From Pseudomonadota bacterium (GTDB taxonomy: Bacteria; Desulfobacterota; Desulfobulbia; Desulfobulbales; JAGXFP01), in NCBI GenBank assembly GCA_018814305.1, contig JAHJAA010000078.1, positions 1 to 44,883 on the forward strand: DNA of 44,883 nt, written 5' to 3'. The first letter of the stretch is position 1. Each line of letters starts with the position of its first letter. Positions 8,921 through 18,416 of the stretch are shown here, one piece after another. Position numbers and translations under genes: made by a program. A model generated the notes under the pieces. The model had not been told where the DNA came from and searched no databases. It worked only from the letters and a program-made list of their open reading frames with translations.

Positions 8921-9679
8921 TTAATCATCGGCCCGGATGAGTGCCCGGATGACCTCTCGGTTGAAACGGGCGATGTTCCGAATCGAAATTGATTTGGGGC
9001 AGGCCAGTTCGCAATCACGTTCATTACGGCAGTTGCCGAAACCTTCGCTGTCCATTTTGTTGAGCATGGCCCGGGCCCGGAGCGTCCGTTCCGGATGTCC
9101 TTGGGGGAGTAAAGCCAGGTGAGAGATTCTGGCTCCAGTGAAAAGCATGGCCGCAGCATTTGGACAGGCTGCGACGCAGGCCCCGCACCCGATACATTCC
9201 GCTGCGTCCAGGGCCTGTTCCGCGGTGGGCATAGGGATTGGGATCGAATTGGCCTCGGGAGCACTACCGGTGTTGACCGAGATATACCCGCCCGCCGCGA
9301 TAATGTTATCAAAGGCTGAGCGGTCGACGACCAGGTCCTTGATTAGGGGAAAGGCGCGGGCCCGGAATGGCTCGATGACGATGGTGTCGCCGTCCTTGAA
9401 ATGACGAAGATGGAGTTGACATAAGGTGGTGGCTGCTTCCGGCCCATGGGCGTGGCCGTTGACCACCGCCCCGCACATCCCGCAGATCCCTTCCCGGCAG
9501 TCATGATCAAAGACGATGGGTTCGTCATCGGCCAGGATCAGTTGTTCGTTGACGATATCGAGCATTTCCAGAAAGGAGAGATCGGAGGAAACCGGCCCGG
9601 TTTGATAGGTCACGAACCGGCCTGGTTCGTTGCGGCTCTTCTGTCGCCAGACCTCGAGGGTCAGGTTGATGGATTGCAT
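8921..9679 (-). CDS. sdhB: succinate dehydrogenase/fumarate reductase iron-sulfur subunit
   Basis: This 252-aa subunit carries electrons between the flavoprotein and the membrane cytochrome b. The N-terminal plant-ferredoxin-like domain binds [2Fe-2S] through CREGICGMC (C61, C66, C69) and C87. The C-terminal domain holds [12 protein letters not shown] (C162, C165, C168, C172) and C217, C223 and C227 in [15 protein letters not shown], for the [4Fe-4S] and [3Fe-4S]-type clusters. It is the last gene of sdhC-sdhA-sdhB. The ATG at 9679 is preceded by GGAG at 5-nt spacing. It is separated from sdhA by an unusually long AT-rich 174-bp spacer containing a hairpin, which may give it separate expression control. 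Sequence cannot distinguish succinate oxidation from fumarate reduction. Confidence 0.93.
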   Translation of the reverse strand: MQSINLTLEVWRQKSRNEPGRFVTYQTGPVSSDLSFLEMLDIVNEQLILADDEPIVFDHDCREGICGMCGAVVNGHAHGPEAATTLCQLHLRHFKDGDTIVIEPFRARAFPLIKDLVVDRSAFDNIIAAGGYISVNTGSAPEANSIPIPMPTAEQALDAAECIGCGACVAACPNAAAMLFTGARISHLALLPQGHPERTLRARAMLNKMDSEGFGNCRNERDCELACPKSISIRNIARFNREVIRALIRADD

Positions 9680-9755
9680 AGGTTCTCCATGTGAACAGAA
9701 AAAAAGGTATACGTGTAAAATTGAAAGTGATGGAAGAGACGGATCAAAAGTCCTT

Positions 9756-9777
9756 CTTCTTTCGAGCAGGAAAGAAG
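9756..9777. promoter_or_regulatory. hairpin in the sdhA-sdhB spacer
   Basis: A perfect 8-bp stem (CTTCTTTC / GAAAGAAG, 6-nt loop) lies in the AT-rich 174-bp gap between sdhA and sdhB. On the minus strand it follows an A-run and precedes sdhB by about 75 nt. It could be an mRNA processing or stabilising element; on the plus strand it is followed by TTTTTT and looks terminator-like, but no plus-strand gene precedes it. Confidence 0.35.
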
Positions 9778-9853
9778 TTTTTTCCGATCCCCTTAAAAAT
9801 ATAACAGTAATTACATTAACTTATGACTTTAAACTTAAAACTTTAAACTATCG

Positions 9854-11767
9854 CTACTTATAACTCCTCTGCGACGGCTCTACACTATCGTAAAGCAACG
9901 GCTCTTTTTCCAGGGTCGGCTCAACTCCCTCACCATTAAAATGCCAGACGCTGACGTGGTTGAAGTCCCGGTCATTCCGCAGGGCTTCATGATCGTCGGT
10001 CTGGTATTCACTTCGAAAATGACAGCCGCAGGATTCCTCGCGGGTCAGGGCGTCCCGAACCATTACTTCGGCAAACTCCAGAAAATCGGCGACCCGTCCG
10101 GCTCGTTCCAGTTGCTGATTCAGGTCCTGTCCGGTCCCGGGCACTTTCAGGTTTCGGTGGAATTCATCCCTGAGTTCGGGGATCATCGCCAGGGCATTCT
10201 GGAGGTCTGCTGCGTTTTTGGCCATGCCGCAGTTTTCCCACAGCAGATGGCCCAGTTGCCGATGAAAATCGAGCACCGTCCGGTTTCCTTTGATTCCGAG
10301 CAGTTGCTCTTGCCGGGAGGTACTTGCTGCTACGGCTGCGTTGAATTCAGGAGAATCAGTGGAGATCTCAGGGAGATCGGCTTGGGCTAATTCATCACCA
10401 ATGGTGATCGGCACGATGAAATAGCCGTCGGCCAATCCCTGCATCAGGGCGCTGGCTCCCAGGCGGTTGGCCCCGTGATCCGAGAAGTTGGCCTCGCCCA
10501 AGGCATAGAGTCCGGGGGTGGTGGTCATCAGGTTGTAGTCGACCCAGAGGCCTCCCATGGTGTAGTGGACCGCCGGATAGATCATCATCGGGGTTCGGCG
10601 CGGATCCTGGCCGGTGATCTTTTCATACATCTGGAAGAGATTCCCGTATTTTCGTTCAACAGCCTCTTGACCCTGACGGAGGATCGGGTCATGGAAGTCA
10701 AGGTAAACGGCGCGGCCGGTATCGCCGACCCCTTTGCCTGCATCGCATTGCTGTTTGGCATTTCGGGAGGCCACATCCCGGGGGACCAGATTACCAAAGG
10801 CCGGGTATTGGGTCTCCAGAAAATAGTCACGATCTTCTGTTGGGATCTCGCTTGGCGGTCGGGAGTCGCCAGGCTTTCTGGGTACCCAGACCCGTCCGTC
10901 GTTCCGCAGACTTTCACTCATCAGGGTCAGTTTGGACTGGGCCTCGCCATGGACCGGGATGCAGGTAGGATGAATCTGGACAAAAGATGGGTTGGCCAGG
11001 GCCGCTCCCCTCTTATAGGCCCGCCAGATGGCACTGGCATTGGAGGCCATGGCATTGGTGGAGAGGCAATAGATATTCCCGTAGCCACCGGTGGCCAGGA
11101 CCACGGCATGGGCGGCGTGGGTTTCAAATTCTCCGGTGATTAGATTCCGGGTGATGATTCCCCTGGCCCGACCATCGATTACCACCAGGTCCATCATTTC
11201 CCGGCGGGGCATGATGGTAACGCTGCCGGTATTGACCTGGCGCATCAGGGCTCCATAGGCCCCGAGCAGAAGTTGTTGCCCCGTTTGGCCCCGGGCGTAA
11301 AAGGTTCGGGAGACCTGGGCCCCACCGAAACTGCGATTGGCCAGGAGTCCACCGTACTCTCTGGCGAAAGGAACACCCTGGGCCACACAGTGATCGATGA
11401 TCTGATTACTGATCTGGGCCAGGCGGTAGACGTTGGCTTCTCGGGCTCGGAAGTCGCCACCCTTGATGGTATCGTAAAACAGCCGGTGGATACTGTCTCC
11501 GTCGTTACGGTAGTTCTTGGCCGCATTGATCCCACCTTGGGCGGCAATGCTGTGTGCTCGCCGAGGGGAGTCCTGCAGGCAGAAGGTTTTGACCCGGTAG
11601 CCCAGTTCAGCAAGTGTTGCCGAGGCCGAGGCTCCTGCCAGACCTGCACCCACAACGATGATCTCATATTTCCGTCGGTTGGCTGGGCTGACCAGGCGGC
11701 AGTGGAAACGGTGGGTATCCCATTTCGTTGCCAGGGGGCCTTTGGGAATCTTGGGATCAAGGGGCAT
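9854..11767 (-). CDS. sdhA: succinate dehydrogenase/fumarate reductase flavoprotein subunit
   Basis: A 637-aa catalytic subunit that interconverts succinate and fumarate with covalent FAD. The FAD Rossmann motif is [11 protein letters not shown] (about 38-48), and H72 in [12 protein letters not shown] is the expected flavin-attachment histidine. Other family blocks present are [55 protein letters not shown] and the C-terminal [16 protein letters not shown]. The length fits the Bacillus/Wolinella-like long SdhA class that pairs with a single cytochrome b anchor. It lies 23 bp downstream of sdhC. No strong SD is visible before the ATG, so translation may depend on sdhC. Confidence 0.94.
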   Translation of the reverse strand: MPLDPKIPKGPLATKWDTHRFHCRLVSPANRRKYEIIVVGAGLAGASASATLAELGYRVKTFCLQDSPRRAHSIAAQGGINAAKNYRNDGDSIHRLFYDTIKGGDFRAREANVYRLAQISNQIIDHCVAQGVPFAREYGGLLANRSFGGAQVSRTFYARGQTGQQLLLGAYGALMRQVNTGSVTIMPRREMMDLVVIDGRARGIITRNLITGEFETHAAHAVVLATGGYGNIYCLSTNAMASNASAIWRAYKRGAALANPSFVQIHPTCIPVHGEAQSKLTLMSESLRNDGRVWVPRKPGDSRPPSEIPTEDRDYFLETQYPAFGNLVPRDVASRNAKQQCDAGKGVGDTGRAVYLDFHDPILRQGQEAVERKYGNLFQMYEKITGQDPRRTPMMIYPAVHYTMGGLWVDYNLMTTTPGLYALGEANFSDHGANRLGASALMQGLADGYFIVPITIGDELAQADLPEISTDSPEFNAAVAASTSRQEQLLGIKGNRTVLDFHRQLGHLLWENCGMAKNAADLQNALAMIPELRDEFHRNLKVPGTGQDLNQQLERAGRVADFLEFAEVMVRDALTREESCGCHFRSEYQTDDHEALRNDRDFNHVSVWHFNGEGVEPTLEKEPLLYDSVEPSQRSYK

Positions 11768-11790
11768 AGTGGCTACCGTCCGGTTATGGT

Positions 11791-12435
11791 TCAGAGGAGA
11801 AAGTCTGCTGTAAAAAGGGCCAGGATCGGCAACAGCATCAGCCCAATGCCCACAGCGAGGGCGGCGACCAGAGAGACTCCCTTGATCAGCGGGTTATATT
11901 GAGGGTAATTTATCCCGAGGGTCTGATTGAGGCTCCAGAAACCATGAACGGTATGGAGGGTCAGGGCGGCGATGGCCAGCAAGTAGAAGAGGGCGGAGGG
12001 CGTTATGGTGAGAATGGTCCTGACCTTGAGGGCGGTCTCGGTCATTCCGCCCGGCCGGTGAAGCTGGTAGTAATGAAAACCGATAAAAAACAGGATCAGG
12101 GCCCCGGTGTAGGGCATAGCCCAACCGGGTATGGAGGACAAGCGGCGACGCTTGCCCCGGTATCCGGTATCACGGGCCTGATGGTTTTCCAGAGCGAGCT
12201 TGAGCCCGTAATAGATATGAAGCAGCAGGGCCAGGAGCAGGAGTCCCTCTGATATTTGAAGCAGGAATCCAAGCCGATGAAGAGTCTCGGCGTAGTGATT
12301 ATAGGCGGCCCGGCCGAACAGGGCGGAGGTGTTTCCTATGGTATGGATTATAATGAACAGGCTCAACATAATGCCGGTTACAGCCATGATGAGCTTTTTG
12401 CCGATGGATGAGATGGGGGGCGTCATGGTTATCAT
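11791..12435 (-). CDS. sdhC: succinate dehydrogenase/fumarate reductase cytochrome b558 membrane anchor
   Basis: A 214-aa integral membrane protein with five predicted helices (about 14-34, 48-74, 105-125, 138-168 and 186-210), the b558-type single-anchor architecture, so no sdhD is expected or present. Histidines suited to di-haem ligation occur in [23 protein letters not shown] and LTLHTVHGF. It anchors the SdhAB dimer and exchanges electrons with the quinone pool. In sulfate reducers this complex type is linked to menaquinone, so succinate oxidation may need membrane potential; that is family knowledge rather than visible here. It is the first gene of the sdhCAB operon, 129 bp after malic enzyme on the same strand. 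Confidence 0.9.
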   Translation of the reverse strand: MITMTPPISSIGKKLIMAVTGIMLSLFIIIHTIGNTSALFGRAAYNHYAETLHRLGFLLQISEGLLLLALLLHIYYGLKLALENHQARDTGYRGKRRRLSSIPGWAMPYTGALILFFIGFHYYQLHRPGGMTETALKVRTILTITPSALFYLLAIAALTLHTVHGFWSLNQTLGINYPQYNPLIKGVSLVAALAVGIGLMLLPILALFTADFLL

Positions 12436-12564
12436 AACCTCTAACGGGATAAATCTAAGCGGGATTTTCTATTAAACCCCTGTGGCCGCTGGCGAGTCAA
12501 CAGGAATCTTAGTAGTTGGCGAATGTTCACCGTTTGATCCCGAACAAGGCGTCAGGCGTGCCCT

Positions 12565-14289
12565 TCAAGAGGCCTCAAGGGGGAGGTAGTCGGGCAGCCA
12601 TTGCATTCTTTCAATGAGAAGTTGCAGGCGGTCCGGATCGTTTTCATGCCGGAAAGAGCTGAAGGCGCAGGGGCCAGCGATCTTTTCGGTGAAGGCGTTG
12701 CGACCGACGGCCAAGGCAACTTCCCGGCAAACTTCCCGGAGATGGCCCACCGGCGGTAACAGGATTCCCTGATCAAGATCGGCTGCCGGGACCATTGCCG
12801 CTACAGCCCGGGCCGCTGCCGTAAAAAATGAGGGCAGAACCTCTGTGGCCCCGGAGGTTAAGACCCCCAACCCGATACCGGGAAAGACAAAGACATTATT
12901 GCACTGGCCGATCCGGATTCCGTTCACCGGGGCAAACGGACTACCGGTTGCGGTCAGGACCTTACCATCGGTCCAGGCCATAAGTTCCGCCGGGGTGACT
13001 TCACAGTTGGCCGTCGGATTACTTAAGGGGAGTATTATCGGCCATTCGCCGTTTTTAGTCATGGCATTGACTACATCCTGGGTAAAGCAGCCGGCCTGTC
13101 CTGAGGTGCCGATCAACACGGTGACTCCAACCTCGCGGATTACTTCGGTCAAGGTTGTTTGGTGTCTGTTTTTCAACCAACCGAAGGCGGCCGGATCTTT
13201 AGCGAATTTAAGTTTATAGGGTTCCAGTTGTCGGTCGGTGGTGAGGAGCCCGTGGCTGTCCAGGGCAAAGACCCTGGACAGGGCCTCATCTTCGCTTAAG
13301 CCATCTTCACGGAGGGCGGTGGCCAGTTGTTCGGCAATCCCGACCCCGCCTGCTCCGGCGCCATGAACCAGGAAGATCTGGTCGGATAATTTCTGTCCCT
13401 TGATTCGCATGGCCGAGAGGATTGCCGCCAGGGTTACGGCTCCGGTCCCTTGGATATCATCATTAAAGGAGATCAGGTTATGGAGGTGGGCATCGCGGAT
13501 GGCAAAGGCGTTTTGTTTGGAGAAATCTTCCCACTGGCAGAGGGCGTTGGGGGCCACGGTTTTGAAGGCCAGGGCAAATTTTTGGACAAACTTGATATAA
13601 TCCTCTCCTTCCAGCCTGGGATGACGCCAACCCAGGTAATTAGGGTCTGAAAGTAAGGCGGGATTGTTGGTTCCCACATCAAGGGAGACCGGCAGGCAAT
13701 GCCAGGGGGCAATACCGGCCCCCTGGGTGTAGAGCATCAGTTTGCCAAGACAGATGGCAATTCCGCCTGCCCCTTGGTCGCCGATCCCGAGAATCCCCTG
13801 GTTGTCGGTGACCACTGCCACCCGGATGTCGTGGTGGCCATAAATTTCCATGATTTCTTCAGCCCGATCAATATTGCCGGGGAAAAAATGGAGGCCGTTG
13901 GCCTGTCGGAACATGGATGAGTAATTCTGGCAGGCGAGTCCCACGGTGGGGGTGTAGATGATCGGCATCAGTTCTTCGAGATGGCTGCGGATCAAGGCAT
14001 GGGCCAGGGTGGCGTTCCGGTCGTAGAGGGAACGGACAAAGATGAATTTCTCCAGGTCACTGACTTTGTCGTTGAAGATATGCCAGGCGTTCTCGATCTG
14101 GCTCGAAAGGGTGCGGATCGCAGGGGGCGCCAGGCCGCAGAGACCGAGCTGATCCTGTTCTTCCTCTGTAAACGAGGTCCCTTTGTTGGTGAAGTTATTG
14201 GTTTGAAGAGTGGTGCCCCGCCCAGTGACCCGAATCTTCTCGGTATTGCCGAATTCGTCGTAAACAAAACTGTAGGTGGTGTCCGACAT
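12565..14289 (-). CDS. maeA: NAD(P)-dependent malic enzyme (decarboxylating malate dehydrogenase)
   Basis: A 574-aa enzyme of the large (SfcA/MaeA-type) malic enzyme class, which converts malate to pyruvate, CO2 and NAD(P)H. Family blocks are FVRSLYDRNATLAH, the substrate loop IIYTPTVGLACQ, VVTDNQGILGIGDQG, the metal/active-site region FNDDIQGTG and the nucleotide-binding LVHGAGAGGVGIAEQL. Near the C-terminus PLSNPTANCEVTPAE is also typical. It sits between pit and sdhC on the same strand (33 bp after pit). This suggests coupling of C4-acid metabolism with the fumarate/succinate enzyme. Cofactor preference (NAD or NADP) cannot be assigned safely. The SD before the ATG is weak. Confidence 0.92.
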   Translation of the reverse strand: MSDTTYSFVYDEFGNTEKIRVTGRGTTLQTNNFTNKGTSFTEEEQDQLGLCGLAPPAIRTLSSQIENAWHIFNDKVSDLEKFIFVRSLYDRNATLAHALIRSHLEELMPIIYTPTVGLACQNYSSMFRQANGLHFFPGNIDRAEEIMEIYGHHDIRVAVVTDNQGILGIGDQGAGGIAICLGKLMLYTQGAGIAPWHCLPVSLDVGTNNPALLSDPNYLGWRHPRLEGEDYIKFVQKFALAFKTVAPNALCQWEDFSKQNAFAIRDAHLHNLISFNDDIQGTGAVTLAAILSAMRIKGQKLSDQIFLVHGAGAGGVGIAEQLATALREDGLSEDEALSRVFALDSHGLLTTDRQLEPYKLKFAKDPAAFGWLKNRHQTTLTEVIREVGVTVLIGTSGQAGCFTQDVVNAMTKNGEWPIILPLSNPTANCEVTPAELMAWTDGKVLTATGSPFAPVNGIRIGQCNNVFVFPGIGLGVLTSGATEVLPSFFTAAARAVAAMVPAADLDQGILLPPVGHLREVCREVALAVGRNAFTEKIAGPCAFSSFRHENDPDRLQLLIERMQWLPDYLPLEAS

Positions 14290-14322
14290 GGGTTGACTCT
14301 GCCTGTTATATGGGTTTGGGGA

Positions 14323-15645
14323 TCATCCGGTCGCCGGAACGAGTATGAGTCTGAGTGGTTCCAGAAAAAAGTAACGTCCCAGTATAAAGAGGAACATGGC
14401 AAGAAATGCTGCGGCGGGGACGGTCAAAATCCATGAACCGAAGATCTTCCGGGTCACCGACCGGTTGATGCCCCCAAGGCCTCTGGCCAAACCGATCCCG
14501 AGGATTGCCCCGATCAAGGTATGGGTGGTTGAAACAGGTAATTTCAAGCGGGTACAGATCAGGACGGTGACCGTGGCCGCTACATCGGCTGCCACTCCAC
14601 GGGAGGGGGTAATCTCGGTGATCTTGGTGCCCACCGTGTGCATAACCTTGTACCCGTAAGTGGCAAGTCCTAGAACGATGCCGGTGCCGCCTAGGGCCAT
14701 AATCCAAAAGGGAACACCGACCTTCATTTCCACAGTTCCATTTTGGATGATGTGGACCACCGCCGCCAAAGGACCCACCGAGTTGGCTACGTCGTTGGCT
14801 CCATGGGCAAAGGCCACGGAACAGGAGGTGATGATGACCAGGGGGGTAAAGATCTTTTCTACCTCTTCCAGTTGTTGGGAGATGGGCAGACTCCCTTTGC
14901 CGCGCATTTTTTTCTTCAGATAAAAGGAGGAGGCCACCGCCATCATCAGGCTGCTTCCAAGTGCCATGGCAAGGGTGACGTTGTCGGTCAACCAGGGGAG
15001 ATCTCCGGTAACATTTTTCAGTCCCTTATAGACCGTGGCCAGGGTCACCACGGCAAAAGATATAAAGACGATGAACGGTACAAACACCACGGCGGCCCGG
15101 GTCGGTTTTTCTTGCCCCAGGATATGCCGACTGATGAAGCGAAAGAAGACAAAGGCGATGATTCCGCCCACCACCGGTGAGATGAACCAGCTGGCCACGA
15201 TCTGGCCCATTTTGTGCCAGTTTACCGCCGAGATACCGGCGGCGACGACCCCGAAACCGGCAACGGCCCCGACTATAGAATGGGTGGTGGAGACCGGCAT
15301 GCCGAAGGCTGAGGACAGGTGGAGCCACATGGCCGCCGACAGGAGTGCGGCCGTCATCCCGATGACCATGATTGCTGCAGCTTCACCCGGCAGGAGTCCC
15401 GGCATATTGGCAATATCCCCCGGATTGACGATGCCCTTGCGAATGGTGTCGGTGACATGGGAGCCCACCAGTACTGCCCCGGCAAATTCGCAGATCCCGG
15501 CCAGAATTACTGCCTGTTTGATGGAGATGGCCCGGGAGCCGACCGCATCGGCCATGGAGTTGGCCACATCGTTAGCGCCGATATTCCAGGCCATGTAGAG
15601 CCCGAGCATGGCCGTAATCAGAATGACAATCGTATCTAATTCCAT
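14323..15645 (-). CDS. pit: low-affinity inorganic phosphate transporter, Pit/PHO4 family
   Basis: A 440-aa integral membrane permease with the two inverted PHO4 half-repeats. The first has GANDVANSMADAVGSR (about 23-38), the second AHGANDVANSVGPLA (about 288-302), both signature sequences of metal-phosphate/proton symporters. The partner motifs PVSTTHSIVGAVAGFG and PVSTTHTLIGAILGIG are present once in each half. About ten to eleven helices are predicted. The ATG at 15645 is preceded by AAGGGAAG at 5-nt spacing. It follows the DUF47 PhoU-like gene by 37 bp, the standard Pit accessory pairing, and precedes malic enzyme. Confidence 0.93.
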   Translation of the reverse strand: MELDTIVILITAMLGLYMAWNIGANDVANSMADAVGSRAISIKQAVILAGICEFAGAVLVGSHVTDTIRKGIVNPGDIANMPGLLPGEAAAIMVIGMTAALLSAAMWLHLSSAFGMPVSTTHSIVGAVAGFGVVAAGISAVNWHKMGQIVASWFISPVVGGIIAFVFFRFISRHILGQEKPTRAAVVFVPFIVFISFAVVTLATVYKGLKNVTGDLPWLTDNVTLAMALGSSLMMAVASSFYLKKKMRGKGSLPISQQLEEVEKIFTPLVIITSCSVAFAHGANDVANSVGPLAAVVHIIQNGTVEMKVGVPFWIMALGGTGIVLGLATYGYKVMHTVGTKITEITPSRGVAADVAATVTVLICTRLKLPVSTTHTLIGAILGIGLARGLGGINRSVTRKIFGSWILTVPAAAFLAMFLFILGRYFFLEPLRLILVPATG

Positions 15646-15682
15646 GTGATCTTCCCTTTGAGAATAGCGCGGGAGAATGCGC

Positions 15683-16354
15683 TTATTTAACGATCATCAT
15701 CCGCATCATGTCGCCGGCGTTTTCCGCTTCGTTGGCAATGGAACCCAGGGCAATGAGGATTTTTTCATAAAAGATGATGGTTATGGGGTCAAGGATCTTT
15801 TCAAAGGAGTAGATCTTCCTGGAAAGTTTACGGGCCATCCGGTCGGCCTTCCACTCTTCACGGCCAACTCGCTCGATTAGTTCCATCACCGCTTTGGCCT
15901 CGGCGCCGCCGAAGGAGACCTCCGCCAGATTGTGCAGTTCAATGGCGGCGGTGAGCAGGGAACCGGTGGCCTGAAAGATTTGATCGACAAAGGCAAAGAA
16001 GTCATCGATCAGGTCGGGATGGATCTTGGTGTTGCGAAGGGTCAGGATCACCGAAAAATCCTGGACCCGATCGGCGATTTTGTCCTGACAGCGGAGAAAA
16101 TTATCCACTTCGGCTCGGTCCACCGGCATGAAATAACGTCGCGGCAGGCGTGACCGGATCTCGTGCTTTAACAGATCGGCCTCATACTCCAGCTTGGAGA
16201 CCCGGTTGTGGAGTTCCAACAGTTCCTGATAATTCTCATGGGCCAGAGCCTCCATTAGGGGTCTGACCACCTCCACGCACTCATGAACCTTCTTGGTGTG
16301 CTCCACCAGAGGCCCAAAGGGCGAACCGCCGAACAGCTCTTCGATGATACTCAT
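15683..16354 (-). CDS. DUF47 PhoU-like phosphate transport regulator
   Basis: A 223-aa all-helical cytosolic protein of the DUF47/TIGR00153 family, with two PhoU-like three-helix halves. Visible blocks are FGPLVEHTKKVHECVE near the N-terminus, then ADLLKHEIRSRLP and VDRAEVDNFLRCQDKIAD. Family members bind metal clusters and modulate the neighbouring Pit transporter. The frame remains open to an ATG at 16414, but ATG 16354 (MSIIEELFGG) is preferred because AGGAGA lies about 6 nt upstream. It is the first gene of a likely DUF47-pit-maeA unit. Confidence 0.9.
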   Translation of the reverse strand: MSIIEELFGGSPFGPLVEHTKKVHECVEVVRPLMEALAHENYQELLELHNRVSKLEYEADLLKHEIRSRLPRRYFMPVDRAEVDNFLRCQDKIADRVQDFSVILTLRNTKIHPDLIDDFFAFVDQIFQATGSLLTAAIELHNLAEVSFGGAEAKAVMELIERVGREEWKADRMARKLSRKIYSFEKILDPITIIFYEKILIALGSIANEAENAGDMMRMMIVK

Positions 16355-16639
16355 TTCATTTCTCCTAAATTCTGCTACCGTCTGGCGCCTTGGTAAGGCA
16401 AGCCAGTGGACCATGTGTTATTCGCCCCTGACTATATCAGATGAAAAACCGGAATGAAACAGGAAGTGGCGTCGGGAGGGTATATTTGGCGAATCAATGC
16501 GTGTGGTCTGTGTTTCCCCCCCCGTTTTTAAAGTATTTTGCAGAGGGGATCTCGATTTTTATTTTATTGAATTCACGTCTGTAATCCTGTTTGCTGGTTT
16601 TTGTAAGCGACAATGTTATCATAGTTACTCGGTGATAAA

Positions 16640-16840
16640 ATGGCCAGCGCCCAACAGCTCAAAGCATTATTGAAAGCGTACATTGATGGGGAAGAGTCCC
16701 ATTTCTACTGGCTCACATCGTAGCCAGATCAATGATGTCGGCGAGATCCGCCAGGTCCTGAACAGCTTCCTCCCGATGATTGAACAAGACGAATCGGACA
16801 GTCGGATCCTCGCGGTCACCAACAAGACACTCCCAACCCT
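16640..16840 (+). pseudogene. remnant of an AAA-family ATPase with internal deletion
   Basis: Two short pieces of one ATPase family occur in adjacent frames. ATG 16640 begins MASAQQLKALLKAYIDGEES, the usual N-terminus of small AAA (FtsH/SpoVK-like) ATPases, and stops at 16721-16723. From about 16707, one frame over, comes TGSHRSQINDVGEIRQVLNS followed by EQDESDSRILAVTN, the family block beyond Walker B (FDAIGSHR...NDVGEIRRVLNSFL...ATN). The Walker A and B region between them is missing and the C-terminal half after the TN motif is gone. The remnant runs head-on into the 3' end of the AAA_14 gene. It cannot make an active ATPase. Confidence 0.75.
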
Positions 16841-16846
16841 CTTGCC

Positions 16847-17998
16847 TCAACCTTCCGGCAGAGTGATATCCAGCGGAGGACAGACCGTAATATTCTTGCT
16901 TATCTCATACGGTTCATCTGCCGGGGCAATGATCCAGGCTCCTTCCGGCTGCAAATCATCCACCAGTTCATGGAAGCCGCGCGAGGCTTTCGGCGCCTTT
17001 GACAGTTTGCATTCAAAAAGATGGCGACGTCCGGACCGTTCCAGGAGAAGATCTATTTCCGCACCATTGGAAGTTCGGACAAAAGAGGCTCGCCAACGGG
17101 GATGACCGGCAATAAGATTTTCAAGCACGAACCCTTCCCACGACGGGCCGGCGATGGGATTGGCAAGGAGAGTGTCATAACCGTCCACATCCAGGAGGGC
17201 ATGCAGAATACCGCTGTCGCGAAGATAGATCTTCGGTGATTTGACCAGGCGTTTTTTAAGATTTGCCTCGGTCGGCGGCAGCAGGCGGATCATATAGGTC
17301 TGCTCTAGGGTGGCGAGATATTTTTTCAGGGTGGGAATAGACAGATCAGCCGCTGCTGCGAATTTGTGATAGTTGACGGTCTGACCATGATAATGTGCCA
17401 GCAGCCGCCATAAGCGCTCGATCACAGGGACGGGAATATTCAGCCCCAGGGCGGGAATGTCCCGCTCCATGAAGGTGCGGATAAAGTCAAGTCGCCAGGC
17501 AAAGCTGTCAGGATCGTCTGGTGCCAGTGCGCTTTCCGGGAAACCACCCCGCAGCCAGATATCCTGCCATGGGGAAACACCGGCAACCTCTTGCAGCATA
17601 AACGGCGTCAGGTCCAGATATGCAATCCGCCCGGCCAGCGATTCGGTTGATTGTCTGATAAGATCTCGTGAAGCAGAACCAAGGATCAGGAAACGGCCTG
17701 GTCGACGGTTCCGGTCGATCTCTGAACGCAGGACCTGGAAAAATTCGGGCAGGAGCTGGATCTCGTCCAGGCAGATAAGTTTGTCGCGATAGCGGTCGAA
17801 AAAAAGCTCGGGTTCAGAAAGTTTGTTGCGGTCGACCCGATCCTGCAGGTCCAGATAGACGGCAGGGATTTTTTTGAGCAACGTCCGGGCCAGGGTGGAT
17901 TTTCCGCACTGACGTGGCCCGAGAATGGCCACGACCGGCGAACGGGCCAGAGCCCGGTTTATTTCTGCTTCTGCAATCCTCGGAACGTATCCATGCAT
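16847..17998 (-). CDS. AAA_14/DUF4143 family ATPase
   Basis: About 383 aa, cytosolic. The N-terminal P-loop domain has Walker A ILGPRQCGKSTL (about 25-36), Walker B LICLDEIQLL and a sensor-like FLILGSASRDLI. The DUF4143 C-terminal half has a winged-helix-like portion (LSIPTLKKYLATLEQTYMI) and a restriction-endonuclease-like segment with EIDLLLERSGRRHLFECKLS, matching D...ExK spacing. These ATPases are widespread, mobile and frequently found in accessory regions; their cellular role is poorly known. ATG 17998 is used; a GTG at 18010 adds four residues. It replaces most of an older AAA ATPase whose remnant abuts its 3' end, suggesting acquisition by recombination. Confidence 0.88.
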   Translation of the reverse strand: MHGYVPRIAEAEINRALARSPVVAILGPRQCGKSTLARTLLKKIPAVYLDLQDRVDRNKLSEPELFFDRYRDKLICLDEIQLLPEFFQVLRSEIDRNRRPGRFLILGSASRDLIRQSTESLAGRIAYLDLTPFMLQEVAGVSPWQDIWLRGGFPESALAPDDPDSFAWRLDFIRTFMERDIPALGLNIPVPVIERLWRLLAHYHGQTVNYHKFAAAADLSIPTLKKYLATLEQTYMIRLLPPTEANLKKRLVKSPKIYLRDSGILHALLDVDGYDTLLANPIAGPSWEGFVLENLIAGHPRWRASFVRTSNGAEIDLLLERSGRRHLFECKLSKAPKASRGFHELVDDLQPEGAWIIAPADEPYEISKNITVCPPLDITLPEG

Positions 17999-18273
17999 AT
18001 CACGAACCACCGTTTCAGCTTTACATGGATACTACCAGGGAGAGTATGGGGTGTCAAATGGTATCCAACCGCATTTATTGCTCAGAGAAATTCAACTCAT
18101 TGTACAAGTGAAGTGCTGTAGTGCAGGATCTGTCTTCAAGGTACCGCATTGCTTTTATAACAACCTGGAATAATTACTTTTTTTCAACAAAAGCCAAAAG
18201 CTGACTTGACCCCTCGCCTACCTGTAAATCGAAATTTTTCACCCACAAGGGGTATTTAAAACTTAGCCATCTT

Positions 18274-18297
18274 GGGACTTTTTACGAGACCATCAAG
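18274..18297 (+). repeat. dispersed repeat, GACTTTTTACGA core, copy 1
   Basis: GGGACTTTTTACGAGACCAT followed by CAAG. It lies in the 418-bp gene-free stretch (17999-18416) between the AAA_14 ATPase and the MCP gene. Near-identical copies occur at 38313-38335 (opposite strand) and 38458-38477. The rest of the gap is AT-rich and contains the MCP leader; I see no gene in it. Confidence 0.6.
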
Positions 18298-18416
18298 TTT
18301 GCAAGAATTAAATTGTTAATTATGGTGAATTTGGTAGTTAAATAATGATGTGCAAAGAGAGTCGGCAGTTTTATGGTTCCGTCAGATATTAATAATTTCA
18401 AAGAAAAGAGGAAACC

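Noticed and set aside
10475-11143. 222-codon plus-strand open frame inside sdhA
   Set aside because: It lies entirely antisense to the strongly supported sdhA gene and shows no domain, signal or SD; the mirror of a G+C-rich coding sequence explains it.
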